From Nitriliruptorales bacterium (GTDB lineage: Bacteria; Actinomycetota; Nitriliruptoria; Euzebyales; Egibacteraceae): a stretch of DNA of 5,315 bases. Under the pieces are notes generated by a model. The model did no database searches, was not told the origin of the DNA, and was given only the letters and a program-made list of their open reading frames with translations. The translations under genes and the position numbers were made by a program. Position 1 is the stretch's first letter. Each line of letters begins with the position of its first letter. This document shows positions 1 through 5,315 of this stretch, piece after piece. The stretch spans positions 1-5,315 of the forward strand of contig SKPY01000163.1 in the NCBI GenBank assembly GCA_007119305.1. Direction: 5' to 3'.

Positions 1-1129
1 GCGCGGTGACGTCCTCGGGCACGGCCGCGTGCCGCAGCCGACCGAAGTTGTAGTAGGCGGCGCACGCGCCCTCGGAGGAGACCATGCAGGTGCCGATCGG
101 CGTCTCGGGGGTGCAGGCCGTGCCAAAGACCTTGCACTCCCAGGGCTTGATCACCCCCTTGAGCACCTCGCCGCACTGGCAGGACTTGGGATCGGCGACC
201 CGGACACCCGGGACCTCGTAGAGCAGCTCCGCGTCGAAGTCGGCGAAGGCGTCCGACAGCTGCAGCGCGCTCTGCGAGATGAAGCCCATCCCCCGCCACT
301 CGAAGTGCGGTCGCAGCGTGAAGACCTGCGCGAGGATCTGCAGTGCCCGGGGGTTGCCCTCGTCGCGCACGATGCGGGTGTACTGGTTCTCGACCTCGCA
401 GCGCCCTTCGTCCAGCTGCTTGAGCAGCATCTGGATGGACTGCAGGATGTCGAGCGGCTCGAAGCCGGCGGTCACCAGCGGCTTGCCGTAGTCGCGCGGC
501 ACGAAGCGGTAGGGGCGGTTGCCGATCACGGTGGAGACGTGGCCGGGCCCGAGGAAGCCGTCGAGGCGCAGGTCGGGCGACTCGAGGATGGCCCGCAGCG
601 GCGGCACGATCGTGACGTGGTTGCAGAAGACGCTGAAGTTGTCCACCCCGAGCGCCTTGGCCTTCAGCAGCGTCACCGCGGTCGACGGAGCCGTCGTCTC
701 GAAGCCGACGGCGAAGAACACGACGTCGCGGTCCGGCTCGGCGCGGGCGATCTCCAGGGCATCCAGCGGCGAGTAGACCATCCGCACGTCCGCGCCACGG
801 GCCTTGGCCGCCAGCAGGTTGTCGCCCTCGGAGCCGGGGACGCGCATCATGTCGCCGAACGAGGTGAAGATCACGCCATCGCGCTCCGCGACGTGGATGG
901 CGTCGTCGACGCGACCCATCGGGATGACGCACACCGGACAGCCGGGCCCGTGCACCAGCTCGACGTTGTCAGGCAGCAGCTGCTCGATGCCGTGACGGTA
1001 GATCGTGTGCGTGTGGCCGCCGCAGACCTCCATGAACTTGTAGTGACGCTCGTCGTCGGCCAGCGCACGGATCTCTCTCAGCAGGGTGCGCGCGGCGGTC
1101 GGGTCCCGGAACTCGTCGACGAACTTCAC
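1..1129 (-). CDS. hypD: Hydrogenase maturation factor HypD (3' end cut by window edge)
   Basis: HypD is the iron-sulfur scaffold that, with HypC, holds iron while the CN and CO ligands of the [NiFe]-hydrogenase active site are added; it acts in the cytoplasm with HypE and HypF. 376 codons are visible with no stop, so the C-terminus lies just past the left edge. The chosen GTG start gives the typical N-terminus MKFVDEFRDP and has a GAAAGG ribosome site 7 bases upstream; no ATG lies in frame between the preceding stop and this GTG. Family hallmarks are present: MEVCGGHTHT with Cys36, GPGCPVC with Cys64 and Cys67, GFETTAP near residue 140, and a C-terminal cysteine set (317, 319, 332, 339, 348, 356) that supplies the [4Fe-4S] ligands, ending in MVSSEGACAAYY. 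Nothing essential appears missing. About 16 residues already follow that last motif, somewhat more than the short tail I recall in other HypDs. The preceding SIS gene ends 28 bases upstream, consistent with one operon. Confidence 0.97.
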   Translation of the reverse strand, partial: MKFVDEFRDPTAARTLLREIRALADDERHYKFMEVCGGHTHTIYRHGIEQLLPDNVELVHGPGCPVCVIPMGRVDDAIHVAERDGVIFTSFGDMMRVPGSEGDNLLAAKARGADVRMVYSPLDALEIARAEPDRDVVFFAVGFETTAPSTAVTLLKAKALGVDNFSVFCNHVTIVPPLRAILESPDLRLDGFLGPGHVSTVIGNRPYRFVPRDYGKPLVTAGFEPLDILQSIQMLLKQLDEGRCEVENQYTRIVRDEGNPRALQILAQVFTLRPHFEWRGMGFISQSALQLSDAFADFDAELLYEVPGVRVADPKSCQCGEVLKGVIKPWECKVFGTACTPETPIGTCMVSSEGACAAYYNFGRLRHAAVPEDVTA

Positions 1130-1136
1130 GTGCCGG

Positions 1137-1142
1137 CCTTTC
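1137..1142 (-). promoter_or_regulatory. Ribosome binding site of hypD
   Basis: GAAAGG on the minus strand lies 7 bases before the GTG at 1129. It supports that GTG as the start; no ATG is available in frame upstream. It sits in the 28-base gap after the SIS gene, so hypD has its own initiation site and is not stop/start coupled. Confidence 0.6.
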
Positions 1143-1157
1143 GTTGCGTCGACCGCG

Positions 1158-1823
1158 TCAGGCGGCGTCGGTCGCGTCGAGTCGCTGCTGGATGCGGCGC
1201 CACAGCTCATGCGCCGTGGCGGACTGTGCTTCCTGGATGCGGTGCACGGAGTCGGCGGAGACCACGAGGCAGTGCTCGAGCGCGTCGCAGTCGGCCATGG
1301 CCCCACCGTCGTAGCCGGCCAGCCCGACCGTGAGCAGTCCCGCCTCGGCGCCGCGCTCGAAGGCGGCGATGACGTTGGCGGAGTTCCCGCTGGTGGAGAA
1401 CCCCATGATCATGTCCTGACCACGGGCGTGGGCGATCACCTGTCGCGAGAACACCGCCTCGAAGCCGATGTCGTTGGCCAACGCGGTGAGCACGGACACG
1501 TCGGCGACCAACGATCGGGCCGCGAGGCGGCGGGCCTGACCGGGAGGCACGGCGAACAGCTCCGCGACCCCCTCGGCGTCGGTGGCCGATCCCCCATTGC
1601 CGCAGGTCAGCAGGCGACCACCACGCAGGAAGCGCTCGGCCATCGCCTCGGCGAGGACATCGAGCTGCCCGTCGAGCGCATCGAGCGTCGTGTCGGTCAG
1701 TTGGGCGGAGTGCCCGGCCTTGCCGCGGGCAGAGGCCGCGAGGTCGTCCAGCAGCACGTCGACGTCGGTCTCCGTGGTCCCATCGACCATCGGGTAGAGG
1801 AAGTCCGTGGCCTCGTCGCTCAT
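1158..1823 (-). CDS. Stand-alone SIS-domain protein, phosphoheptose isomerase (GmhA)-like, hydrogenase-linked
   Basis: A 221-residue cytoplasmic protein of the sugar isomerase (SIS) fold, closest in layout to GmhA, which isomerises sedoheptulose 7-phosphate. Both phosphosugar-binding loops are intact: CGNGGSATDA at 74-83 and STSGNSANV at 143-151. ANDIGFEAVFSRQV (116-129) and RIQEAQSATAH (195-205) also match GmhA. Against E. coli GmhA by eye, Gln172 and His180 correspond to Gln197 and His205. Metal-ligand His61 falls on Gly85, and Glu65 is matched by Glu88 only if one residue is deleted, so true GmhA activity is doubtful. An N-terminal extension of about 30 residues precedes the usual start of the fold. 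The ATG overlaps the previous gene's stop (ATGA), with AGGAG 5 bases upstream. Placement between a hypC fusion and hypD points to hydrogenase maturation or regulation rather than heptose synthesis; this is inference. Automatic pipelines would probably call it gmhA. Confidence 0.9.
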   Translation of the reverse strand: MSDEATDFLYPMVDGTTETDVDVLLDDLAASARGKAGHSAQLTDTTLDALDGQLDVLAEAMAERFLRGGRLLTCGNGGSATDAEGVAELFAVPPGQARRLAARSLVADVSVLTALANDIGFEAVFSRQVIAHARGQDMIMGFSTSGNSANVIAAFERGAEAGLLTVGLAGYDGGAMADCDALEHCLVVSADSVHRIQEAQSATAHELWRRIQQRLDATDAA

Positions 1824-2545
1824 CGACGCTCCTCTCCGTCGACCCGCGCGATCGCCGTGCCTGCGTGCACCAGCACGAGGTCGTCCGGGGCGACGTCGTC
1901 CACCAGGGTGACGTCGACGGTTCGCATCCCGGTGGCCGTCCGCACCCGGGCCTCGCCGTCGAGGTGGGAGACGATCTCGGCCAGCTCGCCCTGGTCCGAG
2001 CAGGTGATGCAGACCTCGCCCTCGCACACCGGCGGCGGCTCCTGCAGGTTCCCGCGATGCTCGAAGCACACATGGGTGAGCTCCCACAGCAGGTGGTAGA
2101 GCAGGATGAAGCGCCCGTCGTGCGGCGCCCGGTCGTCCTCGCCGAGCCACAGGACGTGGTTGGCCGCGCCGGCCGGTGGGCGCGGACCAGCGCCGATCCA
2201 GGCGGTCTCCACGCCCCAGGCGTGGGCGCGGCGCATCAGGTCGCCCACCTCGGGGTCGGCAGCCGGCGCGATCGCCACCACGAGATCGCCCGGCTCCACC
2301 GAGGCCCGCAGGTGCGCGACCGGCTCCCGGCCCGGCGCGATGAGCGCGGGCAGCGCCCGCTTGCCCACGATGACCGGGTGGACGAACTCCACGGCGACGT
2401 GCCGAGCGTGGTGGGGCCACGAGGGCGACACGCACCACATCGTCGCGCCCGCCTGGAAGCGCCGCGCCATCGCCAGCGACGCGGTCGCGAGATCGGGGGC
2501 GAGGTCGGCCGGCGACGTGGCCTCGCTCGCGGTCTGGGTGCTCAT
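1820..2545 (-). CDS. Fusion of a degenerate SIS domain with a HypC-like hydrogenase chaperone domain
   Basis: A 241-residue protein with two parts. Residues about 15-165 follow the GmhA/SIS layout (helix, strand ending MWCV, VEPGDLVVAIAP, then an alpha-beta unit to WIG), but both phosphosugar loops are gone: VSPSW stands where GNGGS should be, and APAADPEV replaces STSGNS. By eye His49, Glu53 and His151 fall on GmhA His61, Glu65 and His180. Residues about 177-241 are HypC-like: VCITCSDQGELAEIV aligns with the MCLGIPG start of HypC, and DDLVLVHAGTAIARV matches GDWILIHVGFAMSKI, including the conserved HypC histidine (His227). The key HypC cysteine is therefore internal (Cys179, with Cys182). 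The linker adds His158, Cys160, His163 and Cys174. The ATG at 2545 is preferred over upstream in-frame starts because those lie within hypC and give low-complexity Arg/Pro sequence; AGGGG precedes it by 7 bases. It starts 10 bases after hypC and overlaps the next gene by 4. Likely role: a second HypC-type partner of HypD or of the hydrogenase large subunit. Confidence 0.88.
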   Translation of the reverse strand: MSTQTASEATSPADLAPDLATASLAMARRFQAGATMWCVSPSWPHHARHVAVEFVHPVIVGKRALPALIAPGREPVAHLRASVEPGDLVVAIAPAADPEVGDLMRRAHAWGVETAWIGAGPRPPAGAANHVLWLGEDDRAPHDGRFILLYHLLWELTHVCFEHRGNLQEPPPVCEGEVCITCSDQGELAEIVSHLDGEARVRTATGMRTVDVTLVDDVAPDDLVLVHAGTAIARVDGEERR

Positions 2546-2552
2546 CCCGACG

Positions 2553-2557
2553 CCCCT
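2553..2557 (-). promoter_or_regulatory. Ribosome binding site of the SIS-HypC fusion, overlapping the hypC stop codon
   Basis: AGGGG on the minus strand begins within the TAG stop of hypC (2556-2558) and lies 7 bases before the ATG at 2545. The overlap suggests ribosomes finishing hypC re-initiate on the fusion gene, and it fixes the start, excluding longer in-frame readings that would run into hypC. Confidence 0.55.
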
Positions 2558-2969
2558 ACGACGGCGGCAGCGTGGTGGGGTCGTCCGGCCCCCCGGGCTG
2601 CCGCGTCCGCAGGGGATCGGAGGCCGGAAGCTCGTCTCGCAGCATCTCGAGCGGATCCATGGGCCCGTCCGCGGAGAACTCGTCGAACTCCTGGTCCCAG
2701 GCATCGCCGAGGGCCTTCAGAGCGCGCAAGGTCTCCGCGGCCTCCTCCTCGTCGATCTTGGACATGGCGAAGCCGACGTGGATGAGGATCCAGTCGCCGA
2801 CGTCGACGGGGTCCTTCGGGGTGCCCTCGCCGAGGAAGACGGGATCGTCTCCGCCGATGCCCAGCAGGGCGACCGAGACCTCGCGGCGCGCTCCCTCGAC
2901 GTCGGCCAGCACCCGCTGCTGCTGAGCGTCGACGATCTCGACGACCCGGCCCGGGATACCCAGGCACAT
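2556..2969 (-). CDS. hypC: Hydrogenase maturation chaperone HypC with extended acidic C-terminal tail
   Basis: HypC binds HypD to assemble the Fe(CN)2CO unit and then escorts it to the hydrogenase large-subunit precursor. The start MCLGIPGRVVEI is diagnostic: Cys2, exposed after Met removal, is the essential iron/large-subunit-binding residue. GDWILIHVGFAMSKID (58-73) carries the conserved histidine (His64), followed by the usual helix EEEAAETLRALKAL. At 137 residues it is well above the usual 75-95. The excess is a modest insert around 39-57 (GGDDPVFLGEGTPKDP) and a roughly 50-residue tail rich in Asp, Glu and Pro (88-137) with no motif I recognise. A strong purine-rich ribosome site lies just upstream. 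The gene opens the hyp block after a 108-base gap from the permease genes and is followed 10 bases later by the SIS-HypC fusion. Confidence 0.96.
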   Translation of the reverse strand: MCLGIPGRVVEIVDAQQQRVLADVEGARREVSVALLGIGGDDPVFLGEGTPKDPVDVGDWILIHVGFAMSKIDEEEAAETLRALKALGDAWDQEFDEFSADGPMDPLEMLRDELPASDPLRTRQPGGPDDPTTLPPS

Positions 2970-2974
2970 GTGCG

Positions 2975-2986
2975 CTCTCCCCTCCC
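2975..2986 (-). promoter_or_regulatory. Strong ribosome binding site of hypC
   Basis: GGGAGGGGAGAG on the minus strand ends 5 bases before the ATG at 2969. It contains two overlapping GGAG-like cores and is the best-looking ribosome site in the window, as expected for the first gene of a unit. Confidence 0.7.
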
Positions 2987-3039
2987 GGCCACGTCGTGCT
3001 CTTCAGGCGAGCCTACGACCGCGTGCGCTAGATGTCGAC

Positions 3040-3068
3040 CGCATACATGCCGTGCCGCGAGGACTCAA
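3040..3068 (-). promoter_or_regulatory. Possible promoter for the hyp block
   Basis: In the 108-base gap between the permease gene and hypC, the minus strand reads TTGAGT, 17 bases, TATGCG. These resemble housekeeping -35 and -10 elements at ideal spacing, though only 4 of 6 and 3 of 6 bases match. Transcription would start about 65 bases before hypC. The near-palindrome GCATGTATGC (3041-3050) overlaps the -10 and could be an operator or chance. The gap shows no GC-rich hairpin with a T-run, so read-through from the transporter genes is also possible. Confidence 0.25.
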
Positions 3069-3077
3069 CCGCCCCGG

Positions 3078-3956
3078 TCAGGCGCGCGGCCGCGACGAGG
3101 AGCGCCTTCCCAACGCCTCGGTCAACCCGTCACCGAGCTGGTTGATGCCCAGCACCGCGATCATGATCGCCACTCCCGGGAACACCGACAGCCACCAGGC
3201 CACCCGCAGGTAGCGCTGCGCCTGGCCCGCGAGGAATCCCCACGTCATCGCGTTCGGGTCCCCGAGTCCGAGGAACCCCAGGCTGGCCTCCAGCAGGATC
3301 GCCTGCGCCATGATCAGGCCCACGAAGGTCAGCGTCGATGGCAGCACGGCGGGCAGCAGCTCGCGCAACAGAATCCGGGGCCAGCGCGCACCGAGCGCCC
3401 GAGCCGCCAGGACGAAGCCCCGCTGCCGCAGCGACAGCGTCTCGGAGCGCACGACCCGGGCGAGTACGGCCCACGACGTCAGCCCCAGCACGACGATCAG
3501 GCGGTCGATGCCCGGCCCGAACAAGGCGAAGACGACGACCGCGAGGAAGAAGCGCGGCAGCACCTGGACGAACTCGGTCGCCCGCATCATCACATCGTCG
3601 ATGCGACCCGCGGTGTACCCCGAGAGCAGGCCCACGCTGATGCCGATCAGGGCCGCCAGCAGCCCCACGCCGACGGCCACCAGCAGCGATGTCCTGGCAC
3701 CCAGCAGCACCCCGCTGAGCACGTCCCGACCGAGGGCGTCCGTCCCCATCAGGTGTGCGGATGACGGCGGTTCGAGTGACGGGGCGACGGACGAGAAGGG
3801 CGGGTGAGGCGACAGCCACGGCGCAACGACCGCGACCACGACCACGACGGCGGTCAGCCCCAGGCCGACGACACCCGAGGTGCTCCGCGTCAGCCGGCGC
3901 AGCCCGCTCCGCCGCCGAGGCTCGGCGGTGCGGCGGAGGTCGGGGGTCTCAAGCAC
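3078..3956 (-). CDS. ABC transporter permease, DppC/OppC/NikC type
   Basis: A 292-residue inner-membrane permease, the second of the pair forming the channel of a peptide/nickel-type ABC importer. After a basic cytoplasmic N-terminus it has a first membrane segment at about 28-48, then the family signature HLMGTDALGRDVLSGVLLGARTS (68-90, quoted in part: GTDALGRD). Further hydrophobic segments lie at about 91-111, 134-150, 153-168, 208-224 and 254-272. The ATPase-contacting EAA loop lies about 172-206 (FVLAARALGA then LPAVLP), followed by EASLGFLGLGDP (223-234) and a closing GINQLGDGLTEALG. The GTG start overlaps the end of the upstream permease by 8 bases. No clear ribosome site is seen, so coupled initiation is likely. 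No ATPase gene follows; hypC comes next after 108 bases. Substrate cannot be read from the sequence: di/oligopeptides, nickel or another small molecule are possible. Confidence 0.93.
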   Translation of the reverse strand: MLETPDLRRTAEPRRRSGLRRLTRSTSGVVGLGLTAVVVVVAVVAPWLSPHPPFSSVAPSLEPPSSAHLMGTDALGRDVLSGVLLGARTSLLVAVGVGLLAALIGISVGLLSGYTAGRIDDVMMRATEFVQVLPRFFLAVVVFALFGPGIDRLIVVLGLTSWAVLARVVRSETLSLRQRGFVLAARALGARWPRILLRELLPAVLPSTLTFVGLIMAQAILLEASLGFLGLGDPNAMTWGFLAGQAQRYLRVAWWLSVFPGVAIMIAVLGINQLGDGLTEALGRRSSSRPRA

Positions 3957-4920
3957 GGGTGAAGGTGATCCGTGGGTCGAGCCAGCGGTAGGCGAGGTCG
4001 GTGAGCAGGTTCGCGAGCACCACGCAGAGCGCCACGAGCAGGAAGATGCCGAGCAGGATCGGCGAGTTGCGGGTCTGCATCGCGGTCAGCAGCAGTCGCC
4101 CGAGGCCGGGCCAGCCGAACACGACCTCGACCACGACCGCACCCGACAGCAGATGTCCTACGCGGCCGCCGATGAGGGTGACCACCGGCAACAGCGCGGG
4201 GCGAAGGGTGTGGCGCACCAGCAGCCGTACCGGCCCGACGCCCTTGGCGCGCAGGGACTCCGTGTACGACTCACGCAGTTCCTCGATCATCGACGCCCGG
4301 GTCAGACGGGCTGTCGCGGCGATCTCTTGGCTGGCAAGCACCAGCGCCGGGAGCGTGAGATGGCGCGCCACGTCGGCGACGCGGGCCCACCCCTCCAGCT
4401 GGCTCCCGGCGCTCGCCATTCCCTGCACGGGGAACCATCCGAGCCGCAGCGCGAAGGCCAGCAGCGCCAGCTGACCGATCCAGAACACCGGTGCGGCGTG
4501 GAAGGTGAGCGCGATCCCGCTGATCGCCAGGTCGGTCGCACGGTGGGCTCGAGCCGCGGCCACCACCCCCACGGCGACGCCGACCGTGCTCGACAACAGC
4601 AGCGCGACCATCGCCAGCAGCAGCGTCGCCGGCACCCGCTCGAGGATCACGTCCAGGGCCGGGCGACCGTGGGTGTAGGAGACGCCGAGGTCCCCCCGGG
4701 CGACGTTGCCGAAGTAGGTGCCGACCTGTCGCCACAGCGGCTGGTCCAGCCCGAACCGCTCGTGCATGGCCGCGTAGTACTCCGCGTCGCCGGCGTCACC
4801 GGCCAGCGCGAGGATGGGGTCGCCGGGAGCGAGATGGATGAGCACGAAGCCCACCAGCACGATCCCGGCCACGACGGGAACGACCTGGAGCAGTCGCCAC
4901 CCGACGTAGGCAGGACTCAC
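3949..4920 (-). CDS. ABC transporter permease, DppB/OppB/NikB type
   Basis: A 323-residue inner-membrane permease, partner of the downstream DppC-type protein. Hydrophobic segments lie at about 10-30, 98-122, 131-158, 188-205, 247-268 and 287-310, the standard six. Diagnostic motifs are HLAPGDP (29-35) after the first segment, RGDLGVSYTHGRP (75-87) in the periplasmic loop, LPALVLA (190-196), the ATPase-contacting EAA loop ESLRAKGVGPVRLLVRHTLR (221-240), VEVVFGWPGLGRLL (264-277) and the C-terminal LTDLAYRWLDPRI. I chose the GTG at 4920, whose bases form GTGA with the stop of the substrate-binding protein gene. An ATG 18 codons upstream would overlap that gene by about 58 bases and add a basic stretch not typical of the family. 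The ribosome site is weak, so translational coupling is likely. Confidence 0.93.
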   Translation of the reverse strand: MSPAYVGWRLLQVVPVVAGIVLVGFVLIHLAPGDPILALAGDAGDAEYYAAMHERFGLDQPLWRQVGTYFGNVARGDLGVSYTHGRPALDVILERVPATLLLAMVALLLSSTVGVAVGVVAAARAHRATDLAISGIALTFHAAPVFWIGQLALLAFALRLGWFPVQGMASAGSQLEGWARVADVARHLTLPALVLASQEIAATARLTRASMIEELRESYTESLRAKGVGPVRLLVRHTLRPALLPVVTLIGGRVGHLLSGAVVVEVVFGWPGLGRLLLTAMQTRNSPILLGIFLLVALCVVLANLLTDLAYRWLDPRITFTRA

Positions 4921-5315
4921 TGCTCGCAGCGAGCCTGCTCGGCGAACTGGTTGTACGGCTTGAACCCGGTGCACCGGGCCGTGTGCGCCGCGTTCCAGAG
5001 CGGCTCGGTCACCATGATGTAGGGCAGGTCCTCGGCGACGATGCGCTGGAACCCGCGGTAGAGCTCACCGCGCGCGTCCCGACCCACCGTGCGGACGGCT
5101 TCCTGGAAGAGCGCATCCACCTCGGGGTTGGCGTAGCCCGCGGCGTTGGAGAAGGGCACCGGCCCGATCTGCTCGGAGTCGAACATGCGCCGTACCCCGA
5201 TCTCGGGGTCCGCGCTCTGGCAGTAGGAGATGATGTTCGTGTCGAAGTCGCGGTCCTCGAAGACGGTCTCGATGAAGACCGGCGGCTCGAGGGTGCGCAG
5301 CTCCACGTCGATGCC
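4917..5315 (-). CDS. ABC transporter substrate-binding protein, peptide/nickel family (C-terminal part)
   Basis: Only the last 132 residues are in the window; the reading frame is open to the right edge, so the signal peptide and most of the protein lie outside. The visible part fits the C-terminal lobe of the solute-binding family 5 proteins (DppA/OppA/NikA type), which capture substrate outside the membrane for a DppBC-type channel. Supporting segments are FDTNIISYCQSADPEIGVRR, then PFSNAAGYANPEVDALFQEA, then the helix ELYRGFQRIVAEDLPYIMV. The C-terminus holds two cysteines (ARCTGFKP and ARCEQ) that could form a disulfide with each other or with the earlier one. The stop overlaps the first permease start by 4 bases, showing one operon. 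The substrate cannot be assigned: the binding residues are mostly in the missing part. Nickel is attractive only because of the adjacent hyp genes. Confidence 0.85.
   Translation of the reverse strand, partial: GIDVELRTLEPPVFIETVFEDRDFDTNIISYCQSADPEIGVRRMFDSEQIGPVPFSNAAGYANPEVDALFQEAVRTVGRDARGELYRGFQRIVAEDLPYIMVTEPLWNAAHTARCTGFKPYNQFAEQARCEQ

Noticed and set aside
29..1333. Long open frame on the plus strand (434 codons) across hypD and the SIS gene
   Set aside because: It is antisense to clearly recognisable HypD. Its translation is low-complexity Gly/Arg/Val/His sequence, as expected opposite GC-rich codons, with no family resemblance.
1158..2438. Minus-strand reading of 426 codons that would join upstream sequence to the SIS protein
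   Set aside because: The part before the ATG at 1823 is an out-of-frame Arg/Gly-rich translation of the SIS-HypC fusion gene. The ATG at 1823 has a good ribosome site and fits the family start.
2546..2704. Longer N-terminus for the SIS-HypC fusion
   Set aside because: It would lie inside hypC in another frame and add Arg/Pro-rich sequence. The ATG at 2545 with AGGGG upstream is a better start.
2998..3012. Small inverted repeat (GCTC/GAGC arms) as a terminator after the permease gene
   Set aside because: The stem is only four base pairs and has no following T-run in the direction of transcription, so it is not a convincing intrinsic terminator.
2106..3764. Plus-strand open frame of 552 codons
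   Set aside because: It runs antisense through the fusion gene, hypC and a permease, crosses their boundaries, and yields Arg/Gln/His/Pro-rich sequence with no domain. It is a GC-content artefact.
3880..5022. Plus-strand open frame of 380 codons
   Set aside because: It is antisense to the two permeases, whose motifs and membrane segments are clear on the other strand. Its own sequence is highly charged and repetitive in composition.
1..5315. CRISPR array, tRNA, rRNA, insertion sequence or phage gene
   Set aside because: No regularly spaced repeats, RNA gene signatures, transposase motifs or terminal inverted repeats were seen. The window is almost fully accounted for by the seven minus-strand genes.

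Overview
This is a high-GC window with strongly GC-biased third codon positions. All seven recognisable genes lie on the minus strand and are packed head to tail with overlaps or short gaps. Base composition, frequent GTG starts and coupled stop/start junctions suggest a high-GC actinobacterium. The [NiFe]-hydrogenase maturation (hyp) gene arrangement, which includes sugar-isomerase-like (SIS) genes, is what I recall from actinobacterial uptake-hydrogenase loci (group 1h, formerly group 5). The taxonomic call is inference; no structural hydrogenase gene is in view.

Transcription runs from right to left. At the right edge is the C-terminal 132 residues of an ABC-transporter substrate-binding protein of the peptide/nickel type (4917-5315). 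Two inner-membrane permeases of the DppB/NikB and DppC/NikC types follow (3949-4920 and 3078-3956). These three genes overlap by 4 and 8 bases and form one translationally coupled unit. No ATPase gene follows the second permease.

A 108-base gap (2970-3077) then leads into a hyp block: canonical hypC with a long acidic tail (2556-2969); a fusion of a degenerate SIS domain with a second HypC-like domain (1820-2545); a stand-alone SIS protein resembling phosphoheptose isomerase GmhA (1158-1823); and hypD, which runs off the left edge (1-1129). HypC and HypD form the complex on which the Fe(CN)2CO unit of the [NiFe] site is assembled. The rest of the machinery (HypA, B, E, F) and the hydrogenase itself presumably lie outside the window.

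The most interesting part is the middle of the hyp block. The HypC-like domain of the fusion lacks the N-terminal Met-Cys start of normal HypC and instead carries an internal Cys-x-x-Cys after a Cys/His-rich linker. The two SIS proteins also look complementary by eye. The fused one keeps residues at GmhA metal/catalytic positions but has lost both phosphosugar loops, while the stand-alone one keeps the loops but has lost at least one metal-ligand position. This suggests a paired accessory module for hydrogenase maturation whose ligand is unknown. The neighbouring transporter could supply nickel, but the sequence does not prove it.
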